Source: Thermoleophilaceae bacterium
GTDB lineage: Bacteria; Actinomycetota; Thermoleophilia; Solirubrobacterales; JACPNS01
NCBI GenBank assembly: GCA_016462645.1
Contig: JAEMSX010000005.1
Coordinates: 1-64,000 of the forward strand
Direction of reading: 5' to 3'
Length of the DNA stretch: 64,000 bases
A model generated the notes under the pieces. The model was not told the DNA's origin and did no database searches. It was given only the letters and a program-made list of their open reading frames with translations. The first letter of the stretch is position 1, and every line of letters begins with the position of its first letter. The translations under genes and the position numbers were made by a program. Shown here piece by piece: positions 8,020 to 15,946 of this stretch.

Positions 8020-8874
8020 ATGCGGGCGCGGTTGAAAGCACTCAAGGATGAGCGCGGTATGACTCTGGTCGAGCTGCTCACGGCCGAGTTGATCGGCGGG
8101 CTTGTGATCACGGCCGCGATCATGCTCGTGGTCATCTCCTTCACCGGCTCTCAGCGCGTGTCCGACCGCGTGAACTCGCTCCAACAGGGACGCATTCTTG
8201 CGGCGCAGTTGGAGCAGCGCCTGAACTCGCAGGTCTGCCTGTACGCAGGCGAGTACGCGCTCGACGGCGTGACCAACTACACGACAAGTGCGGACTCAAT
8301 TCTTTTCGCCAGCGCGAACAAAATCATCTTCTTCGCGGATGTCGGCAAGAACGGCGGCACGTCGGCAACGGGTAGCGCCGGCTTCGTCCCGAACATCCGC
8401 TACCTCTACTTTGATTCAGGGCCGACCACCGGCCCGAACGCCGGACGCAAGGGGTCGTTTGTCGACGGGCAGCGCAGCCCGCTCAACAGCACCGTGCCGT
8501 TCAACTTCGATGTGCCGACTGGCGTCACCGGCTTCGAGTCGTTCGCCAGTCCTTCCGGTCAGGCCGGTCTCCCAGCCACTGCGACGCGCATCGTCGTTGA
8601 CGGCGTGACCAACGATGTAACCGGTTCGACCGACAACGCGCTTCCTTTCTTCGAGTACTGGGACACCGCCGAGGACCCGTTGCCGATCACCGCGGCCAAC
8701 GGCGCCCTGGCCCAGACATCGCTCGAGAACATCGGCCACATTCGCGTCAATTTCCGCATTCTCGCCGAGAGCGGACGCGACAGCGGTGCTCAGAACACGA
8801 GCAAGCAGGACACCCGCACGGCCTCGTTCAACTCAGACATCGTCCTGCGCACCAACCCGAGTATCTGTGGATAG
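8020..8874 (+). CDS. PilW-like minor pilin
   Basis: A 284-residue prepilin with a 13-residue leader MRARLKALKDERG, cleavage G^MTLVE with Glu at +5, and a hydrophobic helix (LIGGLVITAAIMLVVISF). It starts 4 bases after the preceding stop with AGGGCG as ribosome site, so it is co-translated with the PilV-like gene. The large soluble part has no recognisable catalytic motif. Minor pilins of this type prime assembly and sit at the tip. Of the three large pilin-like proteins it alone keeps a canonical Glu5. Confidence 0.8.
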   Translation: MRARLKALKDERGMTLVELLTAELIGGLVITAAIMLVVISFTGSQRVSDRVNSLQQGRILAAQLEQRLNSQVCLYAGEYALDGVTNYTTSADSILFASANKIIFFADVGKNGGTSATGSAGFVPNIRYLYFDSGPTTGPNAGRKGSFVDGQRSPLNSTVPFNFDVPTGVTGFESFASPSGQAGLPATATRIVVDGVTNDVTGSTDNALPFFEYWDTAEDPLPITAANGALAQTSLENIGHIRVNFRILAESGRDSGAQNTSKQDTRTASFNSDIVLRTNPSICG

Positions 8875-8889
8875 CGAGAAGGACCTCCG

Positions 8890-10806
8890 ATGAACACTCT
8901 GCGCAAAACAGACAAGCAGCTCTCAAGTCTGATCTCGAAGATCGGCCATCGCGAAGAAGGCTTCTCGATGATCTCGGCCGTGATGGCGCTGATGGTCGGC
9001 ACGCTGCTCTCTCTGGCGGCCTGGGCCACTGCCCAGAGCGACATCAGCTTCACCGACAAGGACAAGTGGAGCCGTCTCGCCTACCAGCGCGCGCAGAGCG
9101 GGGTGTCTGACTACGTACAGCACATGGCTGAGGACTCCGGCTATTGGAAGTTCTGTGACCGTCCCGATGGCGTGACGGGAGACGGTCTCGGTCAGACCGC
9201 GATCAATGACAACGACTTCGGCGTTACCCTCCACCCGCAACGGCGCTGGCTTCCCTGGGCAACTGCGGGTTCAGCGACCGACCTGAGCTACAACGCGCAA
9301 TACACGATTGACCTGCAGCCGATCAGTGGTAGCTGCAAGCCAAGTTCGTCCGCTTCCGACCGCATGATCGACCCCGCTTCGGGAACGTTCAGAATTGCGG
9401 TGACGGGCCGAGCCGGGCCGCTTGTCCCGTCGGTCCTTCCGAACGGGGAGACGCCCGAAAGCTGGCGCCAGAAGAACTGGAAGCGCGCGACGATCGTCAC
9501 TGAGTTCCGCCGCAACGGATTCCTCGACTTCGTCTACTTCACCGATCACGAGGGATATGACCCCGCGCTCCAGCCGCTCAACCGCCAGGAGCAGTGCAAG
9601 GCCTACTACCAGGACAACCTGGGGTACGACTCGTCGCAGCCATCATCGGATGAAAACCGTCCGGGCCGTTGGCGACAGAACGTCTACACCACCAATGACT
9701 GCTCTGAAATCCAGTTCGCGAACGGCGACACGGTGGCTGGTCCGTTCCACACCAACGACGGAGTCAAGATCCAAACCGCTTACAACACCAGCACCAGCAC
9801 GATCTTCGGCAACGCGAACAAGGGGGACCGCGTCGAGATCTACAACAATGGTCGGAGCAACTGTCCGGCTCGTACCGGTGACCTCAACTTCTCGAGTTCC
9901 TCGACCCCGTCGGGTTGCCAGCCGAGAGTCCGGGTCAACACAGGCGTGACTCCGGTGATGGGTCCCGCCGCGAAGTTCCTCGACCTGCCGCAGGACAATG
10001 ACGACCTTGTGACCTACGCGACCGACACCGGCGATCCGACGCAGGTGGGTGTGACTTACCTCGGTAAGACCACGATTCAGCTGAACGCGAACAACACGTA
10101 TGACGTCACCAATCAGTACATCAACGGCGGAGTGAAGCTGACCGGCGTCGCGAACCCGACCTCCGGCGTGATCTATGTCGCCAACGACAATGTCGCCCAG
10201 TGTCAGTCGGACCCGGTGAAGCTCAAGTACGCGGTCTCGATTCCCGCGGGCTGCGCGCTGCTTGAAGTCCAGGGCACCTACAACCAGTCGCTGACGCTCG
10301 GCTCCCAGGCCGATGTTGTCTTCACGGGCAACGTCCTTCGCGGCAGTTCACCCACAGCGGTGCTCGGCGTGATCGCCAACCAGTACGCGCGCGTGCGGCA
10401 CTACCGCAAGTCGACGTACGACATGACCTGGGCGAAGAATGGATCATGTTCCGGCTCCTCATCCGACGTCGACACGGCCACGCCGATCGTGTCAAACCAG
10501 AACCGGACAATTCAGGCCGCAATCCTGACACTGAACAACTCATTCATCGTCGATGGGTACAGCTGTGGTTCACAACTCGGAACACTTAGCGTGTCCGGCG
10601 CGATAGCTCAGCGCTGGCGCGGAGCCGTTGGTACAGGTGGTTCCGGGGGCTGTAGTACCGGAACTGGCTATTGCAAGGACTACGACTATGACTACGTCTT
10701 CAAGTCGCAGACGCCGCCGCATTTCCTCGCGCCGTCGGCCGCGACCTGGAAGATCATCCGCATGCGGCAGACACTGCCGGCATGCAGCTGCGGGATAAAC
10801 GGGTGA
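8890..10806 (+). CDS. Very large PilX/PulK-like pilin
   Basis: A 638-residue protein with a 24-residue leader ending EEG and cleavage G^FSMIS, so Ser stands at +5, followed by a hydrophobic segment (AVMALMVGTLLSLAAWATA). PilX/PulK-type tip pilins also often lack Glu5. The body is rich in Asn, Gly, Ser and Thr, with a VYVANDN / DVVFTGNVLRG stretch suggestive of a beta-helix, and about ten cysteines. Ribosome site GAAGGA lies 8-9 bases before ATG 8890. It is the last of the minor-pilin block before pilM. A surface-exposed tip or adhesin role is inferred from size and position. Confidence 0.72.
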   Translation: MNTLRKTDKQLSSLISKIGHREEGFSMISAVMALMVGTLLSLAAWATAQSDISFTDKDKWSRLAYQRAQSGVSDYVQHMAEDSGYWKFCDRPDGVTGDGLGQTAINDNDFGVTLHPQRRWLPWATAGSATDLSYNAQYTIDLQPISGSCKPSSSASDRMIDPASGTFRIAVTGRAGPLVPSVLPNGETPESWRQKNWKRATIVTEFRRNGFLDFVYFTDHEGYDPALQPLNRQEQCKAYYQDNLGYDSSQPSSDENRPGRWRQNVYTTNDCSEIQFANGDTVAGPFHTNDGVKIQTAYNTSTSTIFGNANKGDRVEIYNNGRSNCPARTGDLNFSSSSTPSGCQPRVRVNTGVTPVMGPAAKFLDLPQDNDDLVTYATDTGDPTQVGVTYLGKTTIQLNANNTYDVTNQYINGGVKLTGVANPTSGVIYVANDNVAQCQSDPVKLKYAVSIPAGCALLEVQGTYNQSLTLGSQADVVFTGNVLRGSSPTAVLGVIANQYARVRHYRKSTYDMTWAKNGSCSGSSSDVDTATPIVSNQNRTIQAAILTLNNSFIVDGYSCGSQLGTLSVSGAIAQRWRGAVGTGGSGGCSTGTGYCKDYDYDYVFKSQTPPHFLAPSAATWKIIRMRQTLPACSCGING

Positions 10807-10986
10807 CCCGCACGTAGGCGCCAGAAATCTCCTCCGGCAAGGATGCCCGGTGAGCGTTGACCACCTGATTGCACCTCAGAAGGCAAGTGGGTAAAGCTCC
10901 CCGACATCGATGCCGATAGGGAACTTGTCCAACCCGGCCGAACCGCCATTGAAGGCAACCCGGTCGCCTCCCGCACCGAAGGAAAA

Positions 10987-12162
10987 ATGCAGCTCCCATT
11001 TTCATCCAAGCCCGCTGAGGGCGAAGGCGAAGCCACCGAAGCTCCCGCGTTGTCCAACAACGCGAAGCTTGAGAACGTCTCCGCCGAGTCGATGAACGGC
11101 AAGGTGCGGAGCGAGGGTCTCACGGGCCTCGACGTGTCCGGCACAGGGCTTGCCGCCGCGCGTGTTTCCGACGGACGCATCCGCAGCGCATCGGCAACGA
11201 CGATCGACCCCGGCCTGGTCGTGGACGGCGAGATCGCCGACCCGGCAGGACTCGGCGCAGCGATCTCAGAGTTCTTCACCGCCAACGGCCTTCCGAGCAA
11301 GGTGCGCATGGGTGTCGCCAGTCCGCGCGTAGTGATTCGCACGATCGAGACTCCGGTCATCGCCGACCGCAAGGAGTTCGCTGCGGCGATCCGCTTCCAG
11401 GCCAGCGACCACATCCCGATGCCGCTCGATGAAGCGGTGCTCGACTACCAGGTGCTCGACACGATCCCCGGTCTCGAGACGGGCGACCCGCCGAAGTTCA
11501 GCGTCATGCTCGTCGCGGCCAGCCGCGGCCTGATCGACGGTCTGATGGAGACGTCGCGCCACGCCGGGATCAAACTCCAGGGCGTCGACCTTGCGGCCTT
11601 CAGCCTGATCCGCGTGATGTACCCGGGCGACATCGCCCAGCGCGAAACGATCGCCTATCTGCACTTCGGCGACATGCTCAACGTGACGCTCGCCCAAGGC
11701 CGTGTCTGCAAGTTCACCCGTGCCACGCCGGTCGGTTACGAAGCTCTGATCGCACGACTCTGTGAGCGCGTGAACCTGACGCCGGCGCACGCCCAGATGT
11801 GGCTCGACCACGTCGGACTCGCAGCCCCGATCGAGTCGATCCAGGGCGACCGCGACATCGTTGTGGCCGCGCGCCAGGAACTGACCGACGCCGCAGAGCG
11901 CGTCAGCAACGACGTCACCGCGGCAATCGACTTTCACTCCGTCCAGGACTCGACCGCTCGCGTGAGCCGCATCCTGCTGGCTGGACCGGGGTCGAGCATC
12001 CCGGGTATTGCAGAGACGGTTTCGCAGCGCACCGGTCTTCCGGTCGAGGTTCCTGCGCCGCTCGGCGCGCTTGACGACTCAACGCTTCAGGGCTCGGGAA
12101 TCGACGAGCGTCGTCTGACGCTGGCCGCCGGCCTCGCGATTGAAGAGGTGGTGGCTCAATGA
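10987..12162 (+). CDS. pilM: Type IV pilus actin-like ATPase PilM
   Basis: Cytoplasmic actin/FtsA-fold protein that binds the N-terminus of PilN and links the ATPases to the membrane subcomplex. The 391 residues show the phosphate-1-like GLDVSGTGLAAARVS about 38-52 and the ATP-binding LLAGPGSSIPGI region near 330. An N-terminal extension of about 35 residues precedes the fold. The frame stays open to 10861 but has no earlier start codon; ATG 10987 has GAAGGA directly before it. pilN begins in the stop codon (ATGA). The 180 bases upstream hold no gene I can support. Confidence 0.9.
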   Translation: MQLPFSSKPAEGEGEATEAPALSNNAKLENVSAESMNGKVRSEGLTGLDVSGTGLAAARVSDGRIRSASATTIDPGLVVDGEIADPAGLGAAISEFFTANGLPSKVRMGVASPRVVIRTIETPVIADRKEFAAAIRFQASDHIPMPLDEAVLDYQVLDTIPGLETGDPPKFSVMLVAASRGLIDGLMETSRHAGIKLQGVDLAAFSLIRVMYPGDIAQRETIAYLHFGDMLNVTLAQGRVCKFTRATPVGYEALIARLCERVNLTPAHAQMWLDHVGLAAPIESIQGDRDIVVAARQELTDAAERVSNDVTAAIDFHSVQDSTARVSRILLAGPGSSIPGIAETVSQRTGLPVEVPAPLGALDDSTLQGSGIDERRLTLAAGLAIEEVVAQ

Positions 12163-12905
12163 GGGCCGTAAACCTGATCCCGGAGGAGTTGCGCCCGCGC
12201 GTTCCCGGCGACGGCGATCCGCGCATTGCCTACGGCGTGCTGGGAGGTCTTGCGCTGCTTCTGGTCATGGTGCTCGTCGCGATCCACTACTCGAACGAGC
12301 TCAAGACGATCGAGGACCAGACCGCCGCGATCACCGCGGAGTCCCAGAGCCACCGCGCCCGTGTCGCGACCGTCGCAACCACACCGGACCAGGTCGCGGC
12401 CGACGTGAAGACGCGCACGCTGCTTGTCGGTGGACTTGCCAAGACCCGCTTTCCGTGGGGCGACGCGCTCTACGACCTCTCCCGCGCGATCCCGGAGGAC
12501 ACAACTCTCAACGACATCAACGTGAGCTCGGGGGGCGGCACCGAAGGCGACACCAGCGGCTCGACGATGTCATTGACCGGTTGCACCTCCAGCTGGGTCG
12601 GCTACTCGCGTTTCATGACCTGGCTGAAGACGATGCCCGGAGTCGAGAAGGTTGAGTCGAGCTCGAGTGCGGTCAGCTCTGCCCAGGGCGGCGCCGACGG
12701 CGTCGATCGCACACGCAACTGTGGCCCGGCTCCGCTGTCATTCGCGCTCGAGGTCACTTACTCGCAGCGCAAGATCGACCTGCTCGGACTGCCCAAACCC
12801 GACGCCGGGGCGTCCGGCGCGACGGGCGCGGCTCCGGCTGCCGGCACGCCGGCCGCTGCGACGACGCCTGCACCTGCCCCCGCACCCGCCGGATCGGAGA
12901 ACTGA
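12159..12905 (+). CDS. pilN: Type IV pilus assembly protein PilN
   Basis: A 248-residue single-pass membrane protein. It opens with MRAVNLIPEELRPR, the conserved cytoplasmic PilN motif (NLLP-like) that docks into PilM, followed by a transmembrane helix about 27-45 (VLGGLALLLVMVLVAIHY), a coiled-coil stretch and an extracytoplasmic ferredoxin-like part. The tail is Ala/Pro-rich. Its start overlaps the pilM stop (ATGA), and pilO follows after 6 bases, so the three are translationally linked. Assignment rests on the N-terminal motif and gene order. Confidence 0.88.
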   Translation: MRAVNLIPEELRPRVPGDGDPRIAYGVLGGLALLLVMVLVAIHYSNELKTIEDQTAAITAESQSHRARVATVATTPDQVAADVKTRTLLVGGLAKTRFPWGDALYDLSRAIPEDTTLNDINVSSGGGTEGDTSGSTMSLTGCTSSWVGYSRFMTWLKTMPGVEKVESSSSAVSSAQGGADGVDRTRNCGPAPLSFALEVTYSQRKIDLLGLPKPDAGASGATGAAPAAGTPAAATTPAPAPAPAGSEN

Positions 12906-12911
12906 TCGACC

Positions 12912-13844
12912 ATGGGTATGACTGAACGCGATCAGAAAGTTTTGGCCATCGTCATCGCAGTCGCGGTGCTTGGCGGTTACTGGTTCCTCGTGCTGGGCAA
13001 GAAGCGCTCCGCGATCAAGGAGGCGCAGACCGCGCAGGTCACCGCACAAGCCGACCTCGATGCCGCGAAGGCTGCAGAGCAGGAAGCGCTGAGCGTGGCG
13101 AAGGTCAAGCCCGCCGCGTACTCACGCCTGCTTCGCCTCGGCAAGGCGATCCCTGCCGACAAGGACTTCGAGAGCCTGCTCGTCCAGGTCAACGACATCA
13201 GCGTCGACTCGAAGGTCAGCTTCGTGAGTCTCTCGGCCGCCGAAGGCGCAGCAGGCGCTGCGGGCGCCGGGGCGACCGGAACCACCACTTGTGACGCGAC
13301 CGGAGCAACCGCCGCCGCGCCGACGACCGCCCCGACCGGGGCGACCGGGACGACGGGCGTCTCCGGCTCAACAGCAGAGACCTGGGTCGGACGCGATCGT
13401 GACAAGGCCAAGAACGCCGCCGCGGCCAGCGATGGCGCCAATGCAGCCACCGAGGCGCAGGCAAACGCTGTCAGTTGCGAGGACTCACCTTCGCTGACCG
13501 ATATCGCGGCGACTGCCGCAGGCCTGCAGTCGGAGGCCTACACCTTCACTTTCACGGGCAGCTTCTACAACCTCAAGGATGTCTACAACGGCCTGCTCGA
13601 CATGGTCACGGTGAACAACGGCAAGGTCAAGGTGACCGGCCGCCTGCTCGACATCAACTCGATCGCGATGAGTGTGTCGACCTTCCCAGAGCTCAACGCC
13701 ACGGTGCAGATGACTGGATACAAGCTGCCAGTCGCCACCACGACCAGCGGCGCTCAGGTGCCCCCGGTTTCCGGCGGCAGCCTCGCCGCCGAGGCGACCC
13801 AGACAGCCAACGACGAATCCGCCAACGCGGCTGCGGCACAGTAG
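12912..13844 (+). CDS. pilO: PilO-like type IV pilus protein
   Basis: A 310-residue single-pass protein with a transmembrane helix about 12-29 (VLAIVIAVAVLGGYWFLVLG), a following coiled coil (about 33-65) and an extracytoplasmic domain interrupted by an Ala/Gly/Thr-rich insert about 110-160. It lies after pilN in the usual order, and partners PilN in the inner-membrane alignment complex of studied systems. The low-complexity insert is unusual for PilO. A second ATG at 12918 is possible. The next gene starts 2 bases after the stop. Confidence 0.8.
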   Translation: MGMTERDQKVLAIVIAVAVLGGYWFLVLGKKRSAIKEAQTAQVTAQADLDAAKAAEQEALSVAKVKPAAYSRLLRLGKAIPADKDFESLLVQVNDISVDSKVSFVSLSAAEGAAGAAGAGATGTTTCDATGATAAAPTTAPTGATGTTGVSGSTAETWVGRDRDKAKNAAAASDGANAATEAQANAVSCEDSPSLTDIAATAAGLQSEAYTFTFTGSFYNLKDVYNGLLDMVTVNNGKVKVTGRLLDINSIAMSVSTFPELNATVQMTGYKLPVATTTSGAQVPPVSGGSLAAEATQTANDESANAAAAQ

Positions 13845-13846
13845 GC

Positions 13847-14680
13847 ATGAACGGCAAAGACCTCAACAAGCAGCTCGACGCGCTCAAGCGCCAGGCGACG
13901 GATCTTGTCCGCGAACTTCACGCGCGCAAGCTCGCGATCCCTGCGGGCGCGCTGCTGCTGGCGATCCTCGCAGCGGTGTTTCTGCTGCCGCAGTCTTCAT
14001 CCCCGCCCGCAGCCCCGCCGACAGCGACTGCACCGCCTGTGCAGTCGAAGGTCGCGCGCGTCGCTCAGGTTTCGCTGATCGAGCCGAGCAGCCTGGACGA
14101 AGATGTCCCACTGGCCAATTCCGAGGACCCGTTCATCGGCAAGTCCGGCTACAAGTGCTCCAAGGTCGGCTCCAATCCGAAGACTTATGACTGCATCGTG
14201 TCCGATCTCAAGGTGCGCATCATCTGCACCGGTGAGACCGGAAGCGGCCCATGCGCCGAAGGTGGCGGTGCAACCGCCGGCGGAGGCGCCTCCAGCGGAA
14301 CAGGTTCCGGCGGAGACGGCGGTGGCGCGACCGGAGGCGGCGACTCGGGCGGCGGCGACTCGGGCGGCGGCGACAGCGGCGACTCCAAGAGCTACTACTA
14401 CGTGGTGACGGTCTCGATCGACGGCACGACGAAGAAGAACGTGGTCGCCGGCACCGAGCTGCCCAAGACTTCTGACGCGCTGGTGGTCTACGCCGGCACC
14501 AACGACGCGAAAAACAAGGCCGTGTTCATCTCCGGGGACGGCGTGATCGTCACCGGCGTCAAGGTCGACGCGACGTTCGGCAGCTTCTCGCTGAAGAAGG
14601 GCGAGACCGCCACGCTCACCGACGCCAACGGCGCAGAGCACAAGCTGACGCTCAAAAGCATCTCCAAGGTCACGAAGTGA
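13847..14680 (+). CDS. Pilus-locus single-pass protein with DPF motif
   Basis: A 277-residue protein of no family I can name. Visible parts: a short cytoplasmic N-terminus, a transmembrane helix about 25-45 (IPAGALLLAILAAVFLLP), a motif SEDPFIGKSGY about 92-102, two nearby cysteines, a Gly/Ser/Asp linker about 139-181, and a C-terminal beta-type domain ending KLTLKSISKVTK. RDPF-type motifs are typical of PilP, and the next gene has SRDPFAAKGY and a similar tail, so I infer PilP-like partners of PilNO. The frame extends upstream inside pilO, but ATG 13847, 2 bases after the pilO stop, fits the operon. The next gene starts in its stop codon (GTGA). Confidence 0.7.
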   Translation: MNGKDLNKQLDALKRQATDLVRELHARKLAIPAGALLLAILAAVFLLPQSSSPPAAPPTATAPPVQSKVARVAQVSLIEPSSLDEDVPLANSEDPFIGKSGYKCSKVGSNPKTYDCIVSDLKVRIICTGETGSGPCAEGGGATAGGGASSGTGSGGDGGGATGGGDSGGGDSGGGDSGDSKSYYYVVTVSIDGTTKKNVVAGTELPKTSDALVVYAGTNDAKNKAVFISGDGVIVTGVKVDATFGSFSLKKGETATLTDANGAEHKLTLKSISKVTK

Positions 14681-15900
14681 AGCTGAAGACCGGCAACCCT
14701 CGGGTGCGCGGTCCCCGTCGTAACGCCTCCAGCGACCGGCGCCCCGCGCAACGCGTCGAACCGGCGACCTTCGCCTGGATCGAGCCGCTTGCCGACGTCA
14801 ACCCGGTTGTCGTCGAGCGCGAAATCGTCAACGAGCGCAACGTGGACCGTCCGGTCTATGTCGATCGCACGGTCGAGGTTGAGAAGATCGTCGAGGTCGA
14901 GAAGATCGTTGAAGTCGCGCGTCCGGTGGACCGCATCGTCGAGCGTGAAGTCTTCATCGAGCGCCCCGTCGAAGTCGAGAAGATCGTCGAGGTCGAGAAG
15001 ATCGTCGAGAAGCCGATCATCGTCGAGAAGGAAGTCTTCGTAGAGAAGGAAGTGTTCGTCGACCGCCCGGTTGAGGACAAGCCGAAGGTGGCTGCGAAAG
15101 CAGCGGTTGGAGCCGTCGCGCTGGATGAAGCCGCAAAGGACTCCAAGAAGACCAGGACGGACAAGCAGCCGAAGGCGATCATCGTCGGCCGCGGACCGTC
15201 GCTGGCGACGAAGATCGGCCGCGTCATGCCCAAGCCGATGCCGGTACTCGCAGGTGCCGCCTCGCTGCTTGCCGTGATCGTGCTGATGACTTTGATTTCT
15301 CCCTCCGGCGACAATGCGAATGCCGAGCGCGCCAAAACAAAGGTCGCGGCCGCGAGCGCCACGGAGCCGACTGCAAAACTCACGCTCGACGACTCGCCCG
15401 GAAAGCTCCGCGGCAAGAGCCGTGACCCGTTTGCCGCCAAGGGATACGTCGCACCGCCGACGGCCGCCACCGGTGCAGATCCAAAGGCCAAGGCCGAGAA
15501 GGCCAAGCAGGCCAAGGCCGCCGCCGCAACGCGTGCCGGCGCTCCGGCAGCTGCGGCCACCTCGCTCTTCACCGCGAATCTCACCACTTACTCCTCTTAC
15601 ACACCCTGGAAGAAGGCGCGCAAGCGTGCCGGGGGGTGGCTCGACTTTGACGCCAAACCGACGGTCAAGGTGCTGTCGGTGGGCAAGAGCAGCGTTGTTC
15701 TCTTCGTCGTCACGGATGTCGAAGTGATCAAGGAGAAGAGCGCGCACATCTCCTACAACAAGCCGATCCGCCAGGTCAAGCTTGCCAAGGGTGGCGTTGT
15801 TCGCTTCGCCGACTACCGCGACATCCAGGGTGACGACGTCACCTACACGATTCGCTATGACGGCAGCGAGAAGATCAAACTCTCAGCAGTGACCAAGTAG
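14677..15900 (+). CDS. Pilus-locus protein with VEK/VEV repeats and DPF motif
   Basis: A 407-residue protein starting at a GTG that overlaps the previous stop (GTGA). It has a basic N-terminus, a cytoplasmic stretch about 45-135 of charged V-E-K/R repeats such as VEVEKIVEVEKIVEV, a transmembrane helix about 188-207 (MPVLAGAASLLAVIVLMTLI), the motif SRDPFAAKGY about 248-257, an Ala/Lys-rich linker and a C-terminal domain ending EKIKLSAVTK. The DPF motif and the tail match the preceding protein, suggesting duplication with an added N-terminal stalk. It closes the pilus locus. A scaffold or alignment role at the pilus base is inference; I know no named family. Confidence 0.7.
   Translation: MKLKTGNPRVRGPRRNASSDRRPAQRVEPATFAWIEPLADVNPVVVEREIVNERNVDRPVYVDRTVEVEKIVEVEKIVEVARPVDRIVEREVFIERPVEVEKIVEVEKIVEKPIIVEKEVFVEKEVFVDRPVEDKPKVAAKAAVGAVALDEAAKDSKKTRTDKQPKAIIVGRGPSLATKIGRVMPKPMPVLAGAASLLAVIVLMTLISPSGDNANAERAKTKVAAASATEPTAKLTLDDSPGKLRGKSRDPFAAKGYVAPPTAATGADPKAKAEKAKQAKAAAATRAGAPAAAATSLFTANLTTYSSYTPWKKARKRAGGWLDFDAKPTVKVLSVGKSSVVLFVVTDVEVIKEKSAHISYNKPIRQVKLAKGGVVRFADYRDIQGDDVTYTIRYDGSEKIKLSAVTK
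14811..15078 (+). repeat. VEK/VEV coding repeat
   Basis: Codons for E-V-E-K-I-V and close variants recur through about 90 residues, seen in DNA as repeated GTCGAGAAGATCGT units. The periodic Val/Ile with alternating Glu/Lys resembles the charged valine-rich repeats of eukaryotic alveolins and other filament-forming proteins. Homology is not claimed. Confidence 0.8.
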
Positions 15901-15933
15901 TTGCGCGTTCGGCCCGCGGGTCGGCACGTGATC

Positions 15934-15939
15934 TAGGCT
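15934..15939 (+). promoter_or_regulatory. Putative -10 of leaderless aroC transcript
   Basis: TAGGCT with exactly 7 bases to the aroC ATG (15947) and no Shine-Dalgarno sequence between. With a standard 6-8 nt -10 to start spacing, transcription would begin at or beside the A of ATG. No convincing -35 is seen. Confidence 0.5.
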
Positions 15940-15946
15940 TGGCGCC

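Noticed and set aside
10807-10986. Possible riboswitch or gene in the gap before pilM
   Set aside because: I compared it by eye with the c-di-GMP riboswitch core and found no match; the pilM frame is open upstream but has no start codon.
13475-13846. Upstream extension of the first DPF-motif pilus protein
   Set aside because: It overlaps pilO in another frame and reads as low-complexity Arg/His-rich sequence; ATG 13847 directly after the pilO stop fits the operon.
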